In this document: piece after piece, positions 51,670 to 60,481 of the stretch | How positions within the stretch are numbered: the stretch's first letter is position 1 | Layout: each line of letters starts with the position of its first letter | Assembly (NCBI GenBank): GCA_964388575.1 | Contig: CAYMAZ010000002.1 | Location: 1-64,000 of the forward strand | Direction: 5' to 3' | Length of the DNA: 64,000 bases | Origin: CAYMAZ01 sp964388575 | Lineage (GTDB): Bacteria; Bacteroidota; Bacteroidia; Bacteroidales; DTU049 | Program-made: the position numbers and the translations under genes | The notes under the pieces: model-generated | The model's input: the letters and a program-made list of their open reading frames with translations, nothing else | Databases searched by the model: none | Told to the model about the DNA's origin: nothing

Positions 51670-51695
51670 AAAAGCCTCTTTTCAGAGGCTTTTTT
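51670..51695 (+). terminator. Intrinsic terminator after the 50973 lipoprotein gene
   Basis: AAAAGCCTCT pairs perfectly with AGAGGCTTTT around the loop TTTC, followed by more T. The WbqC gene starts 10 bases later. Confidence 0.85.
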
Positions 51696-51704
51696 ACTTT
51701 AACA

Positions 51705-52364
51705 ATGAATCATCAAACAGCTTTTCTTTCAACATGTCTTTTCCCTCCCATCCCATGGATGGCAGCATTGGTTCAATATGAGCAGTGTTACATTGAAATA
51801 CACGAAACATATCCCAAACAGACGTTCCGGAACAGATATTCAATTCTTTCAGCCAACGGGAAGCTTGATCTGATTGTGCCGGTTTCCAAACCCGGCGGCA
51901 ATCATACGTCCATTTCTGAAGTTCTGGTTTCTTGCCATGAAGATATTTCAGGACAACATCTCACCGCTCTTGAAAGTGCATACAGCTCAGCCCCTTTTTT
52001 CGAATTTTTCTTTGATGAACTTGTTGAGTTTTACTCTAAGAAGTATCATACGCTGTTGGAAATGAACCACGCATCTGTACTGTGTGTGTCAGGGATCCTC
52101 AGAAAAGAATTTTCGTTCAGACTGACTGAAACCTATGAACATCATGACAAACTGAATCCAGAAATTGCAGATTTCAGGCAAAAGATCTCTCCCAAAAATC
52201 ATTTGTTCCATTCATTTCATACTCCTGAATATTACCAGGTTTTCCTTCAGAAATTTCCCTTCACTGATAACCTTTCAATTCTCGACCTTATTTTCAATCT
52301 CGGAACTGAAACATTATTATATTTGCAGAAATACCCCATTTCAGAATTTTATGAAAAAACATAA
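51705..52364 (+). CDS. WbqC-family protein
   Basis: A 219-residue cytoplasmic protein of the WbqC family: LSTCLFPPIPWMAALVQYE near the N-terminus, and the signature ETYPKQTFRNRYSILSANGKLDLIVPVSKPGG. Members are found in O-antigen/capsule gene clusters and as stand-alone genes in Bacteroidota; some are predicted glycine or sugar-amide modifying enzymes but the reaction is not established. In this window no other polysaccharide genes are adjacent. The NlpC/P60 gene follows after 10 bases. Confidence 0.85.
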   Translation: MNHQTAFLSTCLFPPIPWMAALVQYEQCYIEIHETYPKQTFRNRYSILSANGKLDLIVPVSKPGGNHTSISEVLVSCHEDISGQHLTALESAYSSAPFFEFFFDELVEFYSKKYHTLLEMNHASVLCVSGILRKEFSFRLTETYEHHDKLNPEIADFRQKISPKNHLFHSFHTPEYYQVFLQKFPFTDNLSILDLIFNLGTETLLYLQKYPISEFYEKT

Positions 52365-52374
52365 CTGCTGAATT

Positions 52375-53142
52375 ATGGAAGGAATTTGTGTCATTCCTGC
52401 AATACCAATGAGAAAAGAACCTTCTCACAGAAGTGAACTTGTCAGTCAGCTTCTGTTCGGGGATATGTATTCTATTGCTGAACAAACCAGCAACTGGCTG
52501 AAGATCAGATCTGCTGATGACCGGTATGAAGGATGGATTGACATGATACAGCATTTTACACCCGGAACATCCGAACTTGAACGACTCAAAAAAGTAGAGC
52601 ACTACTTTACAGCTGACCTGACAAATATAATGATCAACATGAATGATGGCACTGAGTTTTTGCTTTCAGCAGGAAGCAGAATTTACGGAAAACATGAATT
52701 TTCAATAGGCGATATAAAGTTTAAATATACCGGACACACTTTTCAGCCTGAGTTTTCAGATGTCAGAAAATCCATTTTACAGACTGCGCGAAAATTTCTT
52801 CATGTACCTTATATCTGGGGAGGAAAGACAACGATGGGTTTGGACTGTAGCGGTTTTACCCAGATCATATACCGGGTGCACAATATTAATCTTGAAAGGG
52901 ATGCAGGTCAGCAATGCTCAGACAAACCGAATCTTTCTCTCCGTGAATCAAAACCCGGCGATCTGGCCTTTTTTGGCGATAATGAGAAAATTACACATGT
53001 AGGCATTATTTCAGAAGCAGGAAAGATTATCCATTGCAGTGGAAAAGTCAGAATTGACAATCTTGACGAAACAGGAATTTTTCAAACAGACTCAGGTCGA
53101 TATACACATTATTTGAAGTATGTTAGAAGTGCGTTGGAATAA
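52375..53142 (+). CDS. NlpC/P60 (C40) family cysteine peptidase with SH3-like domain
   Basis: A 255-residue hydrolase of cell-wall peptides. N-terminal SH3b-like region (IPAIPMRKEPSHRSELVSQLLFGD ... NWLKIRSADDRYEGWI, about 1-65), then NlpC/P60 domain about 125-250 with catalytic Cys in GLDCSGF, His in THVGIIS and third residue His in IIHCSG. Motif PYIWGGKT is typical. It lacks a clear signal peptide (starts MEGICVIPAI...), so it may be cytoplasmic and act on imported muropeptides, as in YkfC-like gamma-D-glutamyl-L-lysine/diaminopimelate endopeptidases. Cotranscribed with the WbqC gene. Confidence 0.9.
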   Translation: MEGICVIPAIPMRKEPSHRSELVSQLLFGDMYSIAEQTSNWLKIRSADDRYEGWIDMIQHFTPGTSELERLKKVEHYFTADLTNIMINMNDGTEFLLSAGSRIYGKHEFSIGDIKFKYTGHTFQPEFSDVRKSILQTARKFLHVPYIWGGKTTMGLDCSGFTQIIYRVHNINLERDAGQQCSDKPNLSLRESKPGDLAFFGDNEKITHVGIISEAGKIIHCSGKVRIDNLDETGIFQTDSGRYTHYLKYVRSALE

Positions 53143-53435
53143 AAAACAGGTAATAGTCAACTTTGCACCTTTGCATCCTTGCAAGCAATTCAAAATAATA
53201 AAACATCCCTTTAAATATTTTCCCATTTTATTCTCAGGGTCATAATTATCCGTTTATAAACGATTATTTACGTTTATTGCCGAAAGTAAATGGTTAAAGT
53301 CCGTTTGGAGTTTGTAGCAAGGCGTAAATTTGCCAACTGAACCAGTAACCGTTTTGGTTTCGGTTCAGAACAGTCATATTTTTCAAAACCAATTCAAATA
53401 AATTCTCTAATTTTGAAACCATAAAACATAGTACA
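53143..53435. promoter_or_regulatory. Gene-free region upstream of recA with palindromes
   Basis: No gene is seen. A perfect 12-base palindrome CGTTTATAAACG at 53251-53262 is followed by a third CGTTTA at 53271-53276. A hairpin CTGAACC/GGTTCAG (53337-53368), with an inner AACC/GGTT stem, lies further on. The recA -7 element TAATTTTG is at 53408-53415. No LexA-like box known to me is apparent. Confidence 0.4.
53408..53415 (+). promoter_or_regulatory. -7 promoter element TAATTTTG for recA
   Basis: A perfect TAnnTTTG match, 28 bases before ATG 53436. Confidence 0.55.
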
Positions 53436-54455
53436 ATGAGTAACGACAAAACAAACAAAACCAGTGTGAATGACGAAAAACTGAAGGCATTGCAATTCAC
53501 ACTTGACAAACTTGAAAAAACATACGGAAAAGGCACTGTCATGAGGCTGGGAGATAATCCTGTTGAGCGCCCCGAAGTGATCCCCTCAGGATCCATATCG
53601 CTTGACATAGCCCTTGGTGTTGGAGGATTACCACGTGGAAGGATCATTGAAATCTTCGGACCTGAATCAAGCGGTAAAACCACACTGGCTCTGCACGCCA
53701 TTGCTGAAGCTCAGAAGCTTGGCGGACTGGCTGCATTTATTGATGCTGAACATGCCTTTGATCAGTTTTATGCCAAAAACCTGGGTGTCGATGTTGAAAA
53801 CCTGCTCGTTTCACAACCTGACAATGGCGAACAGGCACTTGAAATCACAGAAAATCTCATCCGCTCCGGTGCAATTGACATCATTGTGATTGACTCAGTG
53901 GCAGCCCTTACACCAAAAAGCGAAATTGAAGGCGACATGGGTGATTCAAAAATGGGATTACATGCACGTCTTATGTCACAAGCTTTAAGGAAACTCACTG
54001 CCACAATAAGTAAAACAAAATCTGCCTGCATTTTTATCAACCAGCTGAGAGAGAAAATCGGCATCATGTTTGGCAACCCCGAAACAACAACCGGTGGGAA
54101 TGCATTGAAGTTTTATGCATCCATCAGAATAGACATCAGAAGGATGACTCAGATCAAGGAAGGTGAAAACGTTCTCGGCAACAGAACAAAGATTAAGGTT
54201 GTTAAAAACAAGGTCGCTCCTCCCTTCAAAACTGCTGAAGTTGACATCATCTATGGAGAAGGGTTTTCCCGCATCGGAGAAATCATCGATCTTGGCGTTG
54301 ATCTGAACATCATCAAAAAGAGTGGTTCTTGGTTCAGCTATGGTGAAACCAAACTTGGACAGGGACGTGATGCAGTTAAAACCTTAATTCAGGATAATCC
54401 TGAGCTTCAGGATGAACTGGAAAAGACCATCAGAGAGAAACTTACTTTGAAATAA
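53436..54455 (+). CDS. recA: Recombinase RecA
   Basis: Catalyses homologous pairing and strand exchange and, in many bacteria, stimulates LexA cleavage. 339 residues, normal length. Seen: Walker A GPESSGKTT (residues about 75-83), AAFIDAEHAFD, Walker B IDIIVIDSVAALTP, the L1/L2 loop region (MGLHARLMSQALRKLT, INQLREKIG-MFGNPETTTGGNALKFY), and the C-terminal domain. Start ATG 53436. Ends 10 bases before a TPR lipoprotein gene, so probably cotranscribed. Confidence 0.98.
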   Translation: MSNDKTNKTSVNDEKLKALQFTLDKLEKTYGKGTVMRLGDNPVERPEVIPSGSISLDIALGVGGLPRGRIIEIFGPESSGKTTLALHAIAEAQKLGGLAAFIDAEHAFDQFYAKNLGVDVENLLVSQPDNGEQALEITENLIRSGAIDIIVIDSVAALTPKSEIEGDMGDSKMGLHARLMSQALRKLTATISKTKSACIFINQLREKIGIMFGNPETTTGGNALKFYASIRIDIRRMTQIKEGENVLGNRTKIKVVKNKVAPPFKTAEVDIIYGEGFSRIGEIIDLGVDLNIIKKSGSWFSYGETKLGQGRDAVKTLIQDNPELQDELEKTIREKLTLK

Positions 54456-54465
54456 TTTATTACAG

Positions 54466-55476
54466 ATGAAAAAACTGCTTCTACTTATCCCAATTTTCAT
54501 ATTGACTATTGCTTTTTTGCCTTCCTGCAAACAGGAAGGCAAAAAAACAGAAAAAACGCAGGAAGAAAATACAGACCCAAGATTAACTGATCTGAACTCT
54601 CAGATCGAAAAATCCACTGATGATCATAAACTCCTGCATCAGCGATCACTACTTTACCTGGAACTGAAAATGCCCTATGAAGCACTTTCTGATATCAATA
54701 AAGCACTTCAGCTGGATCCGCAGAACACCCTTTACACAATTACACTTGCTGACATTTACTTTTCAATGGGGCATTTTGAAAACTGCCGCAAAGCGCTGAT
54801 CACAGCCCAGGACAATGACCCCAAAAACACTGAACCCATTTTAAAACTTGCAGAGCTGGATCTGATCCTGAAAGATTATGAAAAAATGAATTTATACCTC
54901 AATAAAGCACTGGAAATTGACAAAACCAACGCCCAGGTCTTTTTCATGAGAGGTGTTGCTCTGAAAGAACAGGGCGATTCAACAGAAGCTCTGAGACAGT
55001 TTCATCTGGCAACAACCTATAATCCTGAATACTACAATGCTTTTGTCGAAGCAGGTATTCTCGCCTCTGAACTTAAAAGACCAATTGCCGAAGAATATCT
55101 TAATACAGCCCTTAACCTTAAACCCGCAAGTGTTGAAGCCCGATATGCAAAAGCAATGTATTTTCAGAACAGGGGAATGCTCAATGAAGCTCTGCAGGAA
55201 TATTACAATATCCTGGCATTAGACAAAAATAATGCAAATGCACATTTTAATCTCGGATACATCCACTTGGTTGACCTTAAGTTATATAACCAGGCAATAA
55301 TTCATTTCACTGATGCAATCAAAGCAGATCCGGGGTATGCTGAAGCATACTATAACCGGGGATATTGTTATGAACTGCTCGGAAATGTTGAAGCAGCCAA
55401 ACGTGACTACCAGGAAGCCCTTGCCATTAGGACAAATTATCAAAAAGCAATTGATGGCTTAAACAGAATTCAGTAA
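54466..55476 (+). CDS. TPR-repeat lipoprotein downstream of recA
   Basis: A 336-residue lipoprotein (lipobox LPSC near residue 21) whose mature part is at least eight tandem tetratricopeptide repeats: LHQRSLLYLELKMPYEALSDINKALQLDP, then similar 34-residue units such as AQVFFMRGVALKEQGDSTEALRQFHLATTYNP and ANAHFNLGYIHLVDLKLYNQAIIHFTDAIKADP. TPR surfaces act as protein-docking scaffolds. It starts 10 bases after recA. A 15-base perfect inverted repeat (54513-54546) lies exactly in the codons for the lipobox. Confidence 0.87.
   Translation: MKKLLLLIPIFILTIAFLPSCKQEGKKTEKTQEENTDPRLTDLNSQIEKSTDDHKLLHQRSLLYLELKMPYEALSDINKALQLDPQNTLYTITLADIYFSMGHFENCRKALITAQDNDPKNTEPILKLAELDLILKDYEKMNLYLNKALEIDKTNAQVFFMRGVALKEQGDSTEALRQFHLATTYNPEYYNAFVEAGILASELKRPIAEEYLNTALNLKPASVEARYAKAMYFQNRGMLNEALQEYYNILALDKNNANAHFNLGYIHLVDLKLYNQAIIHFTDAIKADPGYAEAYYNRGYCYELLGNVEAAKRDYQEALAIRTNYQKAIDGLNRIQ
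54513..54546. repeat. Perfect 15-base inverted repeat over the lipobox codons
   Basis: TTTTTTGCCTTCCTG (54513-54527), a CAAA spacer and CAGGAAGGCAAAAAA (54532-54546) form a perfect hairpin inside the coding sequence of the TPR lipoprotein. T tract first and A tract last is opposite to an intrinsic terminator. Confidence 0.8.
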
Positions 55477-55511
55477 ATTAATGTTATTTACCTCTATAAA
55501 ATCTACACCTT

Positions 55512-57611
55512 ATGAAAAGAAATAATCTGATATTCTTTATTTTTGTGATCTTTATTACATATTCATGCAGGGAAACAAAAAAAACAGACGAACCGGCAGT
55601 GATCACGCAACACGTTCCAGAAATTCAAAACGGATTAATGACCCCTGAAGCGCTTTGGTACTTTGGACGTATCGGAGAGTACTGCATCTCACCTGATGAA
55701 AAGAAAGTCGCATTGACTGTGACATTTTATGACATAAACCAAAATAAAGGGAACAGGGAGATTTTCATCATTGACCTTGAAACTTCTGAAAAAACACAGC
55801 TGACATCAACAACTTCCGGCGAGTTCAATATTGAATGGAAACCAGACAGTGAAACGATAGGATATCTTTATCCTGATGAAAATGGAGTACCCCAGTTGTT
55901 TGAAGTTAAAACAGATGCCTGCTGCAGAACACCACGGCAAATTTCCTTTATTGAAGGCGGAATTGGTGGATTCAGCTATTCTCCCGATATGAAAAACATT
56001 CTTTATCTCAGTGATGTTCCCAAAACCCCTGCAACAACCGAACTTCATCCTGATATGCCTCAGGCAAATGTCAGAATAATTGATGAACTGATGTACAGAC
56101 ACTGGGATCATTGGGTTCAAAGCTATACACATATTTATGTTGCAACCTACAGTGACAAAATCGCTGAAGGAACAGACATCATGAAAGATGAACCCTGGGA
56201 GTCACCTGTGCGCCCCTTCGGTGGGATGGAACAGATTACATGGAGTCCCGATGGGAAATCAATCGTTTATACATGTCGGAAACTGATTGGTGTTCAATAC
56301 AGTAAATCCACAAATACAGATCTGTATCAGTACGATATTGAAACCGGACAAACCACAAACCTGACTGAAGGGTTGTTGGGATATGATATGAACCCTATCT
56401 TTTCTCAGGACGGTTCAAAACTCGCATGGGAAAGTATGGAACGTGATGTGTATGAGGCTGACAAACACAGATTATTTGTTCTCGACCTCAAAACCGGTGA
56501 GAAATCCTATCTGACGAACAATTTTGATGCGAACGTCTATAATATGACATGGAGCAAAGATTCCAAAACAATATATTTTACAACAGACTGGTTCGGATCT
56601 AAGGAGATTTTCTCAATTTCCACTGAAGGTGGCGAACCTGTCAGAATTACAGAAGGAGTTCATGATTATGTAAGTATTGCTGTTGCAGGGAACAGCCTGG
56701 TCGCAATGAAACAAAGTATGTCAAAACCTGCTGAATTGTACAAAGTTGATACAGGTTCAGGAAAAGACGAAGAAATTTCATTCATAAACGAAGAGTTACT
56801 GTCAAAACTTCGGATGGGAAATGTGGAAAAACGAATGATCAAAACTACTGACGGGAAAGATATGCTCACCTGGATCATTTATCCACCTGATTTTGATCCT
56901 GCAAAAAAATATCCCACATTATTATACTGCCAGGGTGGCCCCCAGGGCATGGTGAGTCAGTTCTGGTCTTACCGCTGGAATTTTCAGATCATGGCAGCAC
57001 ACGGATACATCATTGTTGCACCCAACAGAAGAGGGCTCACCGGCTTCGGAATGGAGTGGCTTGAGCAAATAAGCGGCGACTACGGTGGGCAAAATATTAA
57101 GGATTATCTGAGTGCAATTGATGAAATGGCAAAAGAACCATTTGTTGATGAAACCAGACTTGGTGCAGTCGGAGCCAGCTACGGCGGCTATTCGGTCTTC
57201 CATCTTGCAGGTATGCACAATAAACGTTTTAAAGCATTTATCGCACATTCAGGAATATTCAACTTTGATGCCCAGTATCTGGAAACAGAAGAATTGTGGT
57301 TCCCCGACTGGGACTACGGCGGAGCATACTGGGAAACTGAAAAACCGAATGTAATAAGATCATATTCAGCTTCTCCACACCTGATGGTTCAGAACTGGGA
57401 CACACCAATACTGATTATTCATGGTGAGAGAGATTATAGAATTTCTTATACACAAAGTATGCAGGCATTTAATGCAGCCCAAATATTAGGAGTGCCATCA
57501 AAACTTATTCTCTTTCCTGATGAAAATCACTGGATATTAAAACCTCAGAATGCCGTTGTCTGGCAACGTGAATTTTTCTCATGGCTTGATACATATTTGA
57601 AAACGGAATAA
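55512..57611 (+). CDS. S9 family prolyl-oligopeptidase-type lipoprotein peptidase
   Basis: A 699-residue predicted lipoprotein (lipobox TYSC about 19). N-terminal WD40-like/TolB beta-propeller (ISPDEKKVALTVTFYD, WKPDSETIGYLYPD, WSPDGKSIVYTCRK, FSQDGSKLAWESMERD, WSKDSKTIYFTTD), then an alpha/beta hydrolase domain from about 450: nucleophile in GASYGGYS (Ser), Asp in HGERDYRIS and His in DENHWIL. This is the architecture of dipeptidyl-peptidase/acylaminoacyl-peptidases (family S9). It removes dipeptides or acyl amino acids from peptides at the cell surface or periplasm. Follows the TPR gene with a 35-base gap. Confidence 0.93.
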   Translation: MKRNNLIFFIFVIFITYSCRETKKTDEPAVITQHVPEIQNGLMTPEALWYFGRIGEYCISPDEKKVALTVTFYDINQNKGNREIFIIDLETSEKTQLTSTTSGEFNIEWKPDSETIGYLYPDENGVPQLFEVKTDACCRTPRQISFIEGGIGGFSYSPDMKNILYLSDVPKTPATTELHPDMPQANVRIIDELMYRHWDHWVQSYTHIYVATYSDKIAEGTDIMKDEPWESPVRPFGGMEQITWSPDGKSIVYTCRKLIGVQYSKSTNTDLYQYDIETGQTTNLTEGLLGYDMNPIFSQDGSKLAWESMERDVYEADKHRLFVLDLKTGEKSYLTNNFDANVYNMTWSKDSKTIYFTTDWFGSKEIFSISTEGGEPVRITEGVHDYVSIAVAGNSLVAMKQSMSKPAELYKVDTGSGKDEEISFINEELLSKLRMGNVEKRMIKTTDGKDMLTWIIYPPDFDPAKKYPTLLYCQGGPQGMVSQFWSYRWNFQIMAAHGYIIVAPNRRGLTGFGMEWLEQISGDYGGQNIKDYLSAIDEMAKEPFVDETRLGAVGASYGGYSVFHLAGMHNKRFKAFIAHSGIFNFDAQYLETEELWFPDWDYGGAYWETEKPNVIRSYSASPHLMVQNWDTPILIIHGERDYRISYTQSMQAFNAAQILGVPSKLILFPDENHWILKPQNAVVWQREFFSWLDTYLKTE

Positions 57612-57631
57612 CGTTCAATTCCTGAGATCAT

Positions 57632-58495
57632 TTATTCCATAACATGCGATTTCAGTTCCTCAATTTCCTGATATTTTTCTTTATCATTGAGTTTTTTATA
57701 TGAATAGGACAAGTTGTTCAAAACTCTGATAATGATATCTGGATTGCTGCAGGGTGAAAAATATTCCGGTTTTTCTTCAACTTTGAGCTGCTGAAGAAAG
57801 TTAGACAACTGAACTTTTGTAAATAAGTTTCCATTTGAAAAAGCATTGATGTAAAAAAGTGGTTCCCCTGTAGGAATAAATGGTAAACTATCTTCATCAC
57901 CTTCATTCACAACAACACATACAAAATGTTCGGGAACGTTCGCACCATATACGGGCAAGCCAAGATTTTGTGCAATGATCATATATACACTGGCCATTAG
58001 TATCGGGTTTCCTGTTTTTTTTTCCAATACCTGATTGATGTATGAATTGGAAGGATGATGAAAGTCTGTTCTGTTTGCACTAAAACCGTGAACATCATAA
58101 AAAACATGATTAAAAACTTTGATCTTCTCAAGTAAAGTGAGTCGGCTGTTCATCTCAATCCATATATCATGCTGAATTTCTGCAATATACTGTTTTACAG
58201 TGATCAATTCCAAATCCGGATAATGATATCTTGCTATGAGATATAGCCCGTGCATCAGATTTTTTGCACCCATTTTTTTCCACACAACAAGCTCATCTTT
58301 AACATATCCCATATTGATCTGACCTATCACCCTTTTTAAACGTCTCTGAACTAGATCACGAAATGAATTCTCAAGTGTTTCCCTTAACAATGGTAAAATA
58401 TCAATTCCATGTTCAAGAATGCGTTCTTCAATGATCGAATACATCTCATCATCCGGCTCATCAATCAGACGAACTAAAGCCTGCAATTCATTCAT
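57632..58495 (-). CDS. SirB1/transglutaminase-core family protein
   Basis: About 287 residues. The N-terminal half is helical; the C-terminal half carries the transglutaminase-like SirB1 motif: ...NSYINQVLEKKTGNPILMASVYMIIAQNLGLPVYGANVPEHFV. SirB1-like proteins often retain the fold while lacking the usual Cys-His-Asp triad: here GNPILMAS replaces the catalytic Cys environment, so no enzyme activity is assured. Other proteins of this kind pair with a TPR tail (ending NNLSYSYKKLNDKEKYQEI). Frame opens at 58510; ATG 58495 is chosen. It lies after the nucleoside phosphorylase, 20 bases away. Confidence 0.85.
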   Translation of the reverse strand: MNELQALVRLIDEPDDEMYSIIEERILEHGIDILPLLRETLENSFRDLVQRRLKRVIGQINMGYVKDELVVWKKMGAKNLMHGLYLIARYHYPDLELITVKQYIAEIQHDIWIEMNSRLTLLEKIKVFNHVFYDVHGFSANRTDFHHPSNSYINQVLEKKTGNPILMASVYMIIAQNLGLPVYGANVPEHFVCVVVNEGDEDSLPFIPTGEPLFYINAFSNGNLFTKVQLSNFLQQLKVEEKPEYFSPCSNPDIIIRVLNNLSYSYKKLNDKEKYQEIEELKSHVME

Positions 58496-58514
58496 TTTTT
58501 TATGTTCCACTTCT

Positions 58515-59387
58515 CTAACATGTTAAATTGTGTAAGATTTCCTCAATGAGATGTTTCATCTTTACCTTATAATCTTTAGCAAACTGACCTGAAGCTCTGT
58601 TTGCAATAATTAAACAGACTGTAAGCATTTCATGTTCCATCAAACGACCCAGTCCGTATAATGCAGATGTCTCCATTTCAAAATTTGCAATATGCATAGA
58701 ATTATATCTGAACTGTACAATTTTTTCCTGTAGTTCGGGAAATGCAGGATGCAAAAACAGATCTCTGAATTGAGGGCCATAAAACCCTGGTGAAGTAATG
58801 GTAATGCCCTGAATATAGCTTCTTCCAACTTTCTGTAGTAGTTTTTCTGATCCATAGACAGAATAAGGACGACTCAGTATTTCTGGCCATTTTGTGAATT
58901 TTGTAAATTCAAGTGCAAGTGGACTATTTATCAGTTCATCTCCTTTTTTGTAAAAGTTAAGAACGCTGTCAATACCAATGGCAGCAACAGAAGCCACAGC
59001 AGATTCAACAGGTATTTCCCTCTGTAATGCCCCTGAAGTTCCAATGCGAACTATGTTCAGCTTCCTAGGATGCTCTAGAAGCTTCTTTGTCAGGATGTCC
59101 CACGTAGCAAGCACATGTATTTCATTTAAACAAATGTCAATATTGTCAGGCCCCATGCCTGTAGACATGACTGTGACTCGTTTTCCTCCATACCAACCTG
59201 TATGTGTAACAATTTCTCTGTTCTGTACCTGTATATCAGTTTTTTCAAACATCGCTGAAATCATCGAAACCCGCCCCGGATCACCGACAACGATTATATT
59301 GTTGGCAAGTTGATCGGCATGAAGTTTAAGATGATATACACTTTGATCAGGGTTTAATACCAGTTCTGAATCTTTGAAATCTTTCAT
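58515..59387 (-). CDS. Uridine phosphorylase-like nucleoside phosphorylase
   Basis: A 290-residue member of the hexameric nucleoside phosphorylase family (PNP/UDP type I). Phosphate-binding GDPGRVSMISAMFE near residue 35, GMGPDNIDICLNEI, IVRIGTSGALQ (conserved GTSG), and the ribose/base-binding METS region (NFEMETSALYGLG). It cleaves a nucleoside with phosphate to a base and ribose-1-phosphate, for salvage. Uridine is the best guess, from the spacing of the METS region. Start ATG 59387 fits the promoter at 59409-59416. Confidence 0.9.
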   Translation of the reverse strand: MKDFKDSELVLNPDQSVYHLKLHADQLANNIIVVGDPGRVSMISAMFEKTDIQVQNREIVTHTGWYGGKRVTVMSTGMGPDNIDICLNEIHVLATWDILTKKLLEHPRKLNIVRIGTSGALQREIPVESAVASVAAIGIDSVLNFYKKGDELINSPLALEFTKFTKWPEILSRPYSVYGSEKLLQKVGRSYIQGITITSPGFYGPQFRDLFLHPAFPELQEKIVQFRYNSMHIANFEMETSALYGLGRLMEHEMLTVCLIIANRASGQFAKDYKVKMKHLIEEILHNLTC

Positions 59388-59408
59388 ATGTTTATTTTTT
59401 TCTTTCTA

Positions 59409-59416
59409 CAAATTTA
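59409..59416 (-). promoter_or_regulatory. -7 promoter element TAAATTTG for the nucleoside phosphorylase
   Basis: A perfect TAnnTTTG match on the minus strand, 21 bases before ATG 59387. Confidence 0.5.
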
Positions 59417-59647
59417 CGAAATTTAATGTAAGTAAATTTTTCTCAGTTAATGACTCTCCCAATAAGATAAATGAAGAATACTTGCATATTTTTTGTCACA
59501 TTTCATGTTCATTTTGCCATTATTTTTTTCAAAATTTCATAATCCTTTTCTAAAATAAGTAATTTCATTGTATTTGATTATCAGGAGGTTTCATTCACAA
59601 AGATTTGTTTTTCAAGATATTTTGTATCTTTACCAAAAATTTCAAAC

Positions 59648-60466
59648 ATGAAAAACATATTTTTTATTACAATTGTATTCTTACTGTTCAATCAACTCTT
59701 TGCGTTAAATCCTGTTAGGGAGTATGCTTACAAACCTTCTGATTTTGGACTGAGTTATGAAGAAGTCACAATTCAGACTGAAGATAACCTGAATCTGAAG
59801 GGATGGCTTTTTACTCCCAAATCGACTTCCTACAGAATGGTAATCATTAGTCATGACGGGGAAGGAAACATGTCAAAAATGATTGAAATAGCATCTCAGT
59901 TCACAAGCATCGGATTCAACGTTCTAACATACGACTACAGAGGATATGGTGAAAGTGATGATTTTGATATCAACAGCAATTTTTATATTTACGCTCAGTT
60001 TGAAAAAGATCTGAATGCTGCAATAGATTATGTCAGAAGATATCACTCCAAAAACAGGAATATCAACCTTTACGGAACCGGCATCGGAGCATCAATGTCA
60101 CTGAGTATAGGAGCTATCCGCTGCGATCATATCAGTAAAATCATAGCTGATTCACCATATCTGACATTAGAAGATGTGAAATCAACTATTAAAGCCCAAT
60201 ACGGCACAGACGTTATGCTACCTCTGGGATATGACAAATTATTACTGGAACCAAAGTTTGCACTTTCTGCAAAAGGTGCAAGCCTCAATGGCATCCTTCT
60301 GATTGCCGGGGACAAGGATCCTGTATATACTGTAAAAGTTGCAAGAGAAATTGCCAAAATCAGGAGTAAAATCACATCTTTAATTGTTGTAAAAGGGGCA
60401 ACAATTGAAACAACTTTTTCGACTGACAAAAATGAATATTTTAAACAAATTAAGAATTTTTTATAA
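59648..60466 (+). CDS. Exported alpha/beta-hydrolase-like protein lacking a normal catalytic triad
   Basis: A 272-residue protein with a signal peptide (1-19, NQLFA). The chain has the alpha/beta hydrolase order: DNLNLKGWLFTP, MVIISHDGEGNMSKM, VLTYDYRGYGESDDF and NINLYGTGIGASMSL. The elbow that should be G-x-S-x-G is GTGIG, with Gly in the nucleophile place, and the C-terminal strand that should give His reads VVKGATIETTF with no His; an Asp remains in AGDKDPVY. It looks like a pseudo-hydrolase. Its TAA is in frame with the next gene, 15 bases before its TTG start. Confidence 0.82.
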   Translation: MKNIFFITIVFLLFNQLFALNPVREYAYKPSDFGLSYEEVTIQTEDNLNLKGWLFTPKSTSYRMVIISHDGEGNMSKMIEIASQFTSIGFNVLTYDYRGYGESDDFDINSNFYIYAQFEKDLNAAIDYVRRYHSKNRNINLYGTGIGASMSLSIGAIRCDHISKIIADSPYLTLEDVKSTIKAQYGTDVMLPLGYDKLLLEPKFALSAKGASLNGILLIAGDKDPVYTVKVAREIAKIRSKITSLIVVKGATIETTFSTDKNEYFKQIKNFL

Positions 60467-60481
60467 ATATCCGGAATCCCT

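Noticed and set aside
53337..53368. tRNA-like T arm upstream of recA
   Set aside because: The hairpin has no T-loop consensus or acceptor partner; it is only a simple stem.
54513..54546. Intrinsic terminator
   Set aside because: Polarity is T tract first and A tract last, and it lies inside a coding sequence, so it is listed as an inverted repeat instead.
60464..60481. Stop-codon readthrough joining the pseudo-hydrolase to the DUF2279 protein
   Set aside because: The downstream protein starts with its own signal peptide after TTG, so separate translation is simpler.
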